The notes under the pieces are model-generated. The model searched no databases. It was not told the origin of the DNA and saw only the letters and a program-made list of their open reading frames with translations. Shown piece after piece: positions 1 to 4,937 of a stretch of DNA of 5,900 nucleotides. The position numbers and the translations under genes were made by a program. The DNA lies in assembly GCA_018901355.1 (NCBI GenBank), contig JAHIEZ010000071.1:1-5900 (forward strand), given 5' to 3'. Position 1 is the stretch's first letter. Each line of letters opens with the position of its first letter. Source of the DNA: Patescibacteria group bacterium. GTDB taxonomy: Bacteria > Patescibacteriota > Microgenomatia > UBA12405.

Positions 1-2297
1 ATTGCAGGAGTTATTCCGCTTTAGATGCTATAGCGAGGAAGAAAAGAATGGAAGGATATAATGTTTTATTCCCGATTGGCTGGGATGCTTTTGGCTTGCC
101 GACAGAAAATTACGCTATAAAAACCAAACAGGCGCCACAGAAGGTGACGGATGAGAATACGGCCATGTTTAAAAGACAAATGAAAAGGCTGGCTTATAGT
201 TTTGACTGGGAAAGAGAGATAAATACGACGGATCCTGAGTATTATAAATGGACACAATGGATATTTATCCAACTATTTAAGAAGGGTTTGGCTTATAAAA
301 AAGAAATGCCGATTAACTGGTGTCCCAGTTGTAAAACGGGTTTGGCCAATGAGGAAGTAGTCGATTCTAAGTGTGAACGGTGTGGGGCAGAGGTAAGCAG
401 AAGAAATATGAGTCAATGGATTGTAAAGATTACCGATTATGCCGATAAATTGATAAGCGGTCTTGAAAAAACAGATTTTATTGAAAAGGTGAAGAAGGCT
501 CAGATTAACTGGATTGGTAAAAGTGAAGGAATAAATATTGATTATCCGATAGTGGGAGGTGAAAGAAAGCTTTCTTGCTATTCGACCAGACCGGAGACGA
601 ACTTTGGAGCGACCTTTATAGTAATAGCGCCGGAGCATGAGCAGGTGGCTAAATTGACCACAGCAGAAAACAAAGAAGCAGTAGAGAAATACAGGCAAGA
701 GGCGAGAAAAAAGTCAGAGATGGAGAGAACTGAACTTGCCAAAGAAAAAACAGGCGTGTTTACCGGGACTTATGCTTTGAACAGATTGACGAATAGGAAA
801 ATGCCAATTTATGTGTCTGATTTTGTGGTATTGGGGGCAGGGACAGGAGTAGTGGTGGGGGTGCCGGCTTGCGACGTTCGGGATTGGGATTTTGCCAAAA
901 AATATAATTTGCCAATGATAAAAGTGGTTGATGATGAGGGGAGAATGATTAATTCAGACTTTTTGGATGGAATGAAAACCAAAGAAGCTAAAGAGAAGAT
1001 AATGGATTATTTGGAAGAAAAAGGTTGGGGGAGGAGAGCTTCTAATTATCATTTAAGAGATTGGATCTTTTCCCGACAGCATTATTGGGGGGAACCGATA
1101 CCGATGATAAATTGTCCCAAGTGTAAGTGGGTGTCGGTGCCGGAAAAGGATTTGCCGGTAAGATTACCGGAAGTGGAAGCGTATCAACCTACCAGTACCG
1201 GTGAGAGTCCGCTAGCAGACATAAAGGAGTTTGTTAATTGTAAATGTCCTGTTTGTGGAGGAGAGGCGAGAAGAGAAACAGATACAATGCCCAACTGGGC
1301 CGGATCTGATTGGTACTTTTTAGCATACTGCTTTGCTAAAAAGCTGAAAAATAATAATGAGATCCTGAAACGAGTTCAGGATGACACACATGATGTATTT
1401 ATTGATATATTTAGTGATAGTCAAGAAGAGTTAAAAAAATGGTTACCGGTGGATGTTTATATAGGAGGGGATGAACATAACACTCTGCATCTTTTGTACT
1501 CAAGGTTTATTGTTAACTTTTTATATGATATTGGAGTAAGTCCGGTGGCAGAGCCTTATGACAAAAGATTGTCACATGGAGTGATTTTGGGACCGGATAA
1601 TCAGAGGATGAGTAAGAGCAAAGAAAATGTGATTATGCCGGAGGTGGTAGCGGATAAATATGGAGTGGACGTGCTGAGACTGTATTTGATGTTTATGGGT
1701 CCTTTTGAGGGGACAATGGCTTGGAATGAAAAAACTTTGATGGGAGTGAAGAGATTTTTGGATAAATTTGAAAAATTTATAGAAAAACAGGTAAAAAATA
1801 TGGCTGAGGCATCAGGAGAAGAAGTAAAAAAAATACTGAACAAAACAATATTGGGTGTGAGTAAGGATTTGGAAGCTTTTAGTTTTAATACGGCAGTGGC
1901 CAAACAGATGGAAATGGTAAATAAGTTGCAAGTTGCAAGTCAAAAGTCGCAAGTTAAAAAAGAAGATATTGAAAAAATGATTAAGATGTTGGCGCCCTTG
2001 GCGCCGTATGTGGCAGAAGAGATGTGGCAGTTGTTGGGAGAGAAAGATTCTGTTCATGTGAGTAGATGGCCGGAGGTGGAGGAGAAATATTTAAAAGAAG
2101 ATAAAATAACAATTCCGGTGGCAATAAATGGAAAAGTGAGAGGAGAATTTCAAGTCGAAAGTCAAAAGTTGCAAGATGAAAAAGGGATTTTAGAAGTGGC
2201 GAAGAAACTGGAAGCTGTTCAAAAGTGGACTGAGGGGAAAAAGATAGTAAAAGAAATTTATGTACCGGGAAAAATGATTAATTTGGTGATAAATTAG
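1..2297 (+). CDS. leuS: Leucyl-tRNA synthetase, N-terminus cut off by window edge
   Basis: Cytoplasmic class I aminoacyl-tRNA synthetase that charges tRNA-Leu with leucine using ATP and edits mischarged tRNA. The frame is open leftward from the ATG at 48: codons from 3 on read CRSYSALDAIARKKR and match the family just after the HIGH signature, so that ATG is internal and roughly 50 N-terminal residues, including most of HIGH, are off-window (764 residues visible). Visible in order: GWDAFGLPTENYAIK (from about 78), a zinc knuckle of two CxxC pairs (321-383), the CP1 editing domain with STRPETNFG (about 582) and VPACDVRDWDF (about 858), a second cysteine cluster (1113-1256), ETDTMPNWAGS, the KMSKS loop as RMSKS (1605-1619), the anticodon-binding helical domain, and the C-terminal domain (INGKVRG ... 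VPGKMINLVI). Both editing-pocket aspartates are kept. Three segments look like repeat insertions in variable loops (see repeats). It ends in TAG directly against the peptidase ATG. The family call is certain from the motifs. Confidence 0.97.
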   Translation, partial: CRSYSALDAIARKKRMEGYNVLFPIGWDAFGLPTENYAIKTKQAPQKVTDENTAMFKRQMKRLAYSFDWEREINTTDPEYYKWTQWIFIQLFKKGLAYKKEMPINWCPSCKTGLANEEVVDSKCERCGAEVSRRNMSQWIVKITDYADKLISGLEKTDFIEKVKKAQINWIGKSEGINIDYPIVGGERKLSCYSTRPETNFGATFIVIAPEHEQVAKLTTAENKEAVEKYRQEARKKSEMERTELAKEKTGVFTGTYALNRLTNRKMPIYVSDFVVLGAGTGVVVGVPACDVRDWDFAKKYNLPMIKVVDDEGRMINSDFLDGMKTKEAKEKIMDYLEEKGWGRRASNYHLRDWIFSRQHYWGEPIPMINCPKCKWVSVPEKDLPVRLPEVEAYQPTSTGESPLADIKEFVNCKCPVCGGEARRETDTMPNWAGSDWYFLAYCFAKKLKNNNEILKRVQDDTHDVFIDIFSDSQEELKKWLPVDVYIGGDEHNTLHLLYSRFIVNFLYDIGVSPVAEPYDKRLSHGVILGPDNQRMSKSKENVIMPEVVADKYGVDVLRLYLMFMGPFEGTMAWNEKTLMGVKRFLDKFEKFIEKQVKNMAEASGEEVKKILNKTILGVSKDLEAFSFNTAVAKQMEMVNKLQVASQKSQVKKEDIEKMIKMLAPLAPYVAEEMWQLLGEKDSVHVSRWPEVEEKYLKEDKITIPVAINGKVRGEFQVESQKLQDEKGILEVAKKLEAVQKWTEGKKIVKEIYVPGKMINLVIN
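1362..1382. repeat. Palindromic repeat-like insertion inside leuS
   Basis: A perfect inverted repeat, ATCCTGAA / TTCAGGAT, with a five-base loop (ACGAG) lies in the leuS reading frame, where it encodes EILKRVQDD. From memory, bacterial LeuRS proteins have about 18 residues between the WYFL and KWLP motifs, whereas this one has 38, so about 60 bases look inserted in frame. The sequence closely resembles a palindrome (ATCCTGAAAC...GTTCAGGATGAC) that I recall as dispersed in many bacterial genomes and read in coding regions as EILKRVQDD, NQVQDD or HPELVSGS. The palindrome is directly visible; the identity as a dispersed element is from memory and unverified. Confidence 0.7.
1923..1957 (+). repeat. 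Five tandem AAGTYRM heptamers within leuS
   Basis: Five consecutive 7-base units, AAGTTGC, AAGTTGC, AAGTCAA, AAGTCGC and AAGTTAA, lie in the leuS anticodon-binding region and encode KLQVASQKSQVK. Because 7 is not divisible by 3, three units are needed to return to frame, giving a seven-residue peptide period. The place corresponds to a variable loop before the KEDIEKMIKMLAPLAP helix, where length change should be tolerated. Confidence 0.75.
2152..2179 (+). repeat. Second AAGTYRM heptamer run within leuS
   Basis: Four consecutive heptamers, AAGTCGA, AAGTCAA, AAGTTGC and a degenerate AAGATGA, encode QVESQKLQD in the leuS C-terminal domain. The unit is the same as that at 1923-1957, and the site is again a variable loop, just after the conserved INGKVRG strand. 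Two runs of the same unit in one gene, 195 bases apart, argue against chance. Confidence 0.65.
2285..2290 (+). promoter_or_regulatory. Likely ribosome binding site of the M16 peptidase, inside the leuS end
   Basis: GGTGAT is complementary to the 3' half of the usual bacterial anti-Shine-Dalgarno region and ends seven bases before the ATG at 2298. It lies within the last leuS codons, so ribosomes ending leuS would be placed on it. This supports translational coupling. Confidence 0.5.
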
Positions 2298-3542
2298 ATG
2301 TCTGAGCCAGAGGTAAAAGTTTTTAAGCTGAAGAATGGAGTGAGGGTATTGTTGATACCAAGACCCGGTTTGAGAGCGGTGGAGATTGAGGTGTTTTTGA
2401 AAATGGGGTCCAAATATGAGAGAGAAGGTGAATTTGGCATGAGTCATTTTTTGGAACACATGGCCTTTAAGGGAACAAAAAAAAGACCCGAATCATGGGA
2501 TTTAATGACAGAAATAGATGCCAAGGGGGCTTATTATAACGCTTCTACCGATCAGGAAATAACGTCATACTATATAACAACGATTGCTAAGAATGTGGAC
2601 TGGGCAATGGAATTGTTGTCAGACGTATTACTAAATTCAACTTATAAAGAAAAGGAAGTAATAAAAGAAAGAGGAGTAATTGTGGAGGAGATTAGGATGT
2701 ATGAGGACAATGCAATGGCGGGATTGTCAGGGGAGATGGCGGAGATGTTGTATGGAGGAAAAGACAAGGGCTGTTTTAATATCAGTGGAGAGGCAAAAGA
2801 TATCCGGAAAATAGAGAGGAAAAACTTGCTTTCTTATAGAAAAAAATATTTTGATCCTGATAAAACAGTGATAGCAATGGCGGGGGATGTAAAAGAGGCA
2901 GACATAAGAATAGCAGAAAAGTATTTTGGTGAATTTAAAGAAGAGAGCAATAAGGTATTACCGGAAGGAGAGATAACATTAAATAAAAAAAGGATAAAAG
3001 AGAAATTGAAAGAGACAGAACAGGAGCATTTTTGTTTGGCTTTGCCCGGATTGGGCTGGAGTGATAAAAGATATGAGCAAATAAGGTTGTTGGAGTTAAT
3101 TTTGGCAGGAAACAGCTCGTCCCGTTTGTTTAGGAAGATTAGAGAAGAAAAAGGCTGGGCTTACTATATTAACAGTGTGGGACAAAAATATGAGGAAACG
3201 GGATTTGTGGCTGTGCAGGCAGGGATACAAAAAGGGAAAATGGACAAGGCTTTGGAATTGGTAAAAAGAGAAATGCTGGCGATAGGGAAAGATTTAAGGG
3301 AGGGTGAACTGAGGGTGGCTAAAGAGTACATAATGGGGACGAGTAGGTTGGCAATGGATAGAACCAGCTTTTGGACCGGATTTTTGGGGAGGAGATTGCT
3401 TTTGGAAGATAAATTGGTAAAGGTAGAAGAAGAAATAAGAAAATATGAGAAAGTGACGGTTTTAATGTTGAAAAAGTTGGTAAAAGAATTGTTTTTAGAA
3501 GATGAAATGAGAAGGATAATAGTAAGGAGTAAAAAGAGATAG
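2298..3542 (+). CDS. M16 family zinc metallopeptidase (processing-peptidase/insulinase type)
   Basis: Predicted zinc endopeptidase of family M16 (pitrilysin/mitochondrial processing peptidase-like), 414 residues, the usual length of the two-domain bacterial M16B form. The inverted zinc motif HFLEH is at residues 50-54 and the third ligand is probably Glu131 in VIVEEIRMYED, matching the family spacing of about 76 residues; Glu124 is the other conserved acid. The C-terminal half keeps the SSRLF...IREEKGWAY segment (residues 274-289), whose Arg and Tyr help bind substrate in the family. No signal peptide or membrane segment is seen, so it probably acts in the cytoplasm on peptides or small proteins; the substrate is unknown. 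The ATG directly follows the leuS TAG, with GGTGAT seven bases upstream, and no better start exists. The sequence is notably rich in Lys, Glu and Gly, in line with the G-rich, C-poor coding strand. The gene appears intact. Confidence 0.93.
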   Translation: MSEPEVKVFKLKNGVRVLLIPRPGLRAVEIEVFLKMGSKYEREGEFGMSHFLEHMAFKGTKKRPESWDLMTEIDAKGAYYNASTDQEITSYYITTIAKNVDWAMELLSDVLLNSTYKEKEVIKERGVIVEEIRMYEDNAMAGLSGEMAEMLYGGKDKGCFNISGEAKDIRKIERKNLLSYRKKYFDPDKTVIAMAGDVKEADIRIAEKYFGEFKEESNKVLPEGEITLNKKRIKEKLKETEQEHFCLALPGLGWSDKRYEQIRLLELILAGNSSSRLFRKIREEKGWAYYINSVGQKYEETGFVAVQAGIQKGKMDKALELVKREMLAIGKDLREGELRVAKEYIMGTSRLAMDRTSFWTGFLGRRLLLEDKLVKVEEEIRKYEKVTVLMLKKLVKELFLEDEMRRIIVRSKKR

Positions 3543-3635
3543 AAAGAGACATTGTTTAGCTTTGAGGATGGGAAAAAAGAAAGAAGAGATTGGCAGAGAA
3601 AAATTGTTTTGCTAAGATAAAAAGGAGTTTAATTC

Positions 3636-3662
3636 ATGCCTGTTTTGAGGGGAAAGAAATAA
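3636..3662 (+). other. Very short ORF behind a strong Shine-Dalgarno sequence
   Basis: ATG to TAA encodes only MPVLRGKK, but it is preceded by AAAGGAG at 3621-3627 with eight bases spacing, the best such site in the window. It could be a leader peptide, the broken start of a lost gene, or chance in purine-rich DNA. The frame after the stop is Lys-rich and repeatedly interrupted. Confidence 0.2.
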
Positions 3663-3763
3663 AAAAAAGTAAAACAAGTAAAAAGAGCAAAAATTGATTA
3701 AAAAGATAAAAAAGAAGGGTTTTAAAAAAGAGAAAAGAGGTTTGGGTAAGGAAAAATATCTTT

Positions 3764-3938
3764 TGCGGAGATTATTAGAGATAAAGAGCTTAAATGTAGT
3801 CTTTTGAGAGTTCTTTTGAAAGATGCTTGTGCGGAGAAATAAAATTGTTAAAGTCAGGAAAATTATTGCGGAAAAAGTACGGTTAAGAAAGAAATAGATG
3901 CGGAGAAAGAGAAAATATAGCTTCTAAAAATGCGGTGA
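3764..3938. repeat. Cluster of TGCGGAGA-like octamers
   Basis: TGCGGAGA occurs at 3764, 3830 and 3899, with the variants TGCGGAAA at 3867 and TGCGGTGA at 3931. Successive gaps are 66, 37, 32 and 32 bases, so the last three are regularly spaced. Read on the - strand, the direction of tRNA transcription, the copies are YYNCCGCA motifs in the trailer after tRNA-Arg. The function is unknown, and partial chance from purine-rich composition is possible. Confidence 0.35.
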
Positions 3939-3941
3939 ATG

Positions 3942-4013
3942 TATCCCCACCAGGAATCGAACCTGGATTTGCAACTTAGGAGGTTGCCGTTCTATCCATT
4001 GAACTATGGGGAC
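3942..4013 (-). tRNA. tRNA-Arg (anticodon CCT)
   Basis: A 72-base cloverleaf on the - strand decoding AGG. The acceptor arms GTCCCCA (4007-4013) and TGGGGAT (3943-3949) pair with one G-U at the first pair; the D-stem is GTTC/GAAC, the anticodon stem GCAAC/GTTGC closes the loop CTCCTAA (anticodon at 3978-3980), and the T-arm is CCAGG TTCGATT CCTGG. The discriminator is A and no CCA is encoded, so the CCA-adding enzyme is needed. It lies 15 bases downstream of tRNA-Pro, almost certainly on the same transcript. All stems are perfect apart from the G-U. Confidence 0.97.
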
Positions 4014-4028
4014 AGGAAAAAATATAAG

Positions 4029-4102
4029 TCGGAGACGCGGGATTTGAACCCGCAACCTCGGCAACCCGAATGCCGCGCGCTAGCCAGTTGCGCCAGTCTC
4101 CG
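4029..4102 (-). tRNA. tRNA-Pro (anticodon CGG)
   Basis: A 74-base cloverleaf on the - strand decoding CCG. The acceptor arms are CGGAGAC (4096-4102) and GTCTCCG (4030-4036), with the C1-G72 pair and A73 typical of bacterial tRNA-Pro; the D-stem is GCGC/GCGC, the anticodon stem CGGCA/TGCCG encloses TTCGGGT (anticodon CGG, followed by G37 as usual in tRNA-Pro), and the T-arm is GCGGG TTCAAAT CCCGC. CCA is not encoded. Its first ten bases recur three more times in the tandem array directly upstream. Confidence 0.97.
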
Positions 4103-4233
4103 TATCTCTAATGAGCCGCGCCCCGCCACTGCGGGGCCAGTCTCCGTATCTCTAATGAGCCGCGCCCCGCCACTGCGGGGCCAGTCTCCGTATCTCAATG
4201 AGCCGCGCCCCGCCACTGCGGGGCCAGTCTCCG
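4103..4233 (-). repeat. Three tandem 43-44-base units resembling the 5' half of tRNA-Pro
   Basis: Units occupy 4103-4146, 4147-4190 and 4191-4233; the first two are identical, and the third lacks one T. Read on the - strand, each begins with CGGAGACTGG, the exact first ten bases of the adjacent tRNA-Pro. A 7-bp hairpin follows, GCCCCGC/GCGGGGC on the + strand around CACT, at the place of the D-arm. Next comes GCGCGGC or a near match plus (TC)ATT, like the tRNA up to its anticodon stem, and then the linker TCATTAGAGATA. No anticodon loop, T-arm or 3' acceptor strand is present, so the units cannot be tRNAs. The hairpin is not followed by a T-run, so it is not a normal terminator. GC content is far above the flanks. 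Confidence 0.9.
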
Positions 4234-4248
4234 TATTTAGATGATTCT

Positions 4249-4278
4249 ATTATAAATTATCAAAAAAGGCTATTTGAA
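4249..4278 (-). promoter_or_regulatory. Probable promoter of the repeat array/tRNA-Pro/tRNA-Arg transcript
   Basis: On the - strand a perfect TATAAT (4249-4254) is preceded, 18 bases upstream, by TTCAAA (4273-4278), a four-of-six match to the -35 consensus. Transcription would begin at about 4242, just ahead of the most upstream repeat unit, making all three units part of the tRNA precursor. Confidence 0.5.
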
Positions 4279-4508
4279 GAAAAATCTTGATTAATATTAA
4301 TATTATAGTACATTTTATAGAAAGTAATGGTTTGATAGATTAAGTTTGCTTGTGTTTTCTTTTGATAAGAAAAAGAGAAAAATGGAAAACAGTTTTTGGC
4401 AGTAGAATGTAAGATTGCTAAATAAGGTGCGAAAGAGATTTTTCGGGAGAGTGGAGTTAAAAAAAGTTTTTTATTTTTTTATAAGAGAAATCGGAGAAAA
4501 TAAGGTTT

Positions 4509-4537
4509 TTGCAGATTTTGTTACTATGGGTTATAAT
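4509..4537 (+). promoter_or_regulatory. Probable promoter of the small membrane protein gene
   Basis: A perfect TATAAT at 4532-4537 has TTGCAG at 4509-4514 exactly 17 bases upstream, although only the TTG matches the -35 consensus. The predicted start, near 4544, would leave a leader of about 70 bases before the ATG at 4617. Confidence 0.45.
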
Positions 4538-4616
4538 ATTGGTCTGATTTACTTATAGAAAAACAAAAAATAAGCGAGTTGAAAATGGAACAGATGTCTT
4601 GACTTGGGGAAAATTA

Positions 4617-4928
4617 ATGTTTAGTATGATGTTAATGACAGACTTAGACAGAAACACAAGAACATTAATCGTTTGTTTTGCGGTGGCTTTATTGGCTTTA
4701 ATTCCTTTGAGATTTGTGGAAGTGGGGCAGATGATGGTGCAAGAACAAAAACAGGTATTGGGAGAAAGGGTGGTGGTTGAACCCAGGACAGATTGTCTTA
4801 GTGTTGAGGAGGCCGATGTTTTGGTTAGGGGAGTGACACAGAGTTTGGTAAGTGGAGAATATGAAAATGAAGATGTGAACAGAATTTTGAAGATAGTGGA
4901 AGAGATAGAAGCCAATATTTGTCGATAG
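4617..4928 (+). CDS. Hypothetical small protein with one N-terminal membrane helix
   Basis: I do not recognise the family. The product of 103 residues has a short N-terminus (MFSMMLMTDLDRNTR), one hydrophobic helix (TLIVCFAVALLALIPLRFV, about residues 16-34), and an outer or soluble tail rich in Glu and Val. The tail ends in a likely amphipathic helix (NEDVNRILKIVEEIEANI) and contains two cysteines, one being the next-to-last residue. The ATG at 4617 is chosen over an in-frame TTG at 4599 because GGGGA ends six bases before it; ATGs at 4626, 4629 and 4635 are alternatives. A promoter-like sequence lies upstream. The gene converges on the PEGA protein gene with nine bases between the stops, so any terminator must lie inside the opposing gene. 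Whether it is translated is inferred from the coherent helix-plus-tail layout. Confidence 0.65.
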   Translation: MFSMMLMTDLDRNTRTLIVCFAVALLALIPLRFVEVGQMMVQEQKQVLGERVVVEPRTDCLSVEEADVLVRGVTQSLVSGEYENEDVNRILKIVEEIEANICR

Positions 4929-4937
4929 ATATTTTTC

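Larger units (their letters stand above)
3543..3941. other. Purine-rich intergenic region with no convincing gene
   Basis: About 400 bases between the peptidase stop and the end of tRNA-Arg. The + strand is strongly purine-rich, roughly three quarters in the first 60 bases, and C-poor; all frames are broken by frequent stops. It contains one good Shine-Dalgarno-like AAAGGAG (3621-3627) before an 8-codon ORF, a 12-base direct repeat (TCTTTTGAGAGT at 3800, TCTTTTGAAAGA at 3812), and five copies of TGCGG(A/T) between 3764 and 3938. No GC hairpin followed by a T-run is seen for either converging transcript. It may be a decayed gene or a long trailer. Confidence 0.6.
4234..4598. other. AT-rich intergenic region between divergent transcripts
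   Basis: About 360 bases separate the - strand tRNA array from the + strand small membrane protein gene. Apart from one promoter candidate facing each way, I see no gene or known RNA. It contains TAATAT direct repeats (about 4290-4305), a weak hairpin CGAAA/TTTCG (4430-4445), an A7-G-T6 palindromic run (4459-4472) followed by T7, and tiny ORFs such as one encoding MEQMS at 4585 that end just before the next gene. Confidence 0.5.

Noticed and set aside
48..50. ATG as the true start of leuS
   Set aside because: The frame continues upstream to the window edge with residues matching LeuRS between the HIGH motif and GYNVLFPIGWDAFG, so this Met is internal.
4004..4216. A 70-residue - strand ORF across tRNA-Pro and the array
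   Set aside because: It reads through a perfect tRNA and GC-rich repeats; it has no Shine-Dalgarno support and no protein-like composition.
4103..4233. CRISPR array
   Set aside because: The units are tandem and nearly identical over their full length, with no variable spacers, and adjoin a tRNA they resemble.
4103..4233. Rho-independent terminators formed by the GC hairpins
   Set aside because: Neither side of the hairpins has a run of T; they are followed by CAGTCTCCG or by CGCGGCTCATT depending on the strand.
4029..4233. Phage or island attachment site at the tRNA
   Set aside because: Attachment duplications normally copy the tRNA 3' end, whereas here the 5' end is repeated, and no integrase gene is present in the window.
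3939..4244. A 101-residue + strand ORF beginning MYPHQESNLDLQLRRLPFYP
   Set aside because: It is the antisense translation of the two tRNA genes and the repeat array; the ESNLDLQLRR-type peptide is a classic false protein from tRNA complements.
4302..4307. Alternative - strand TATAAT as the tRNA promoter
   Set aside because: No -35-like hexamer is found 16-18 bases upstream of it; the site at 4249-4254 has a better partner and is nearer.
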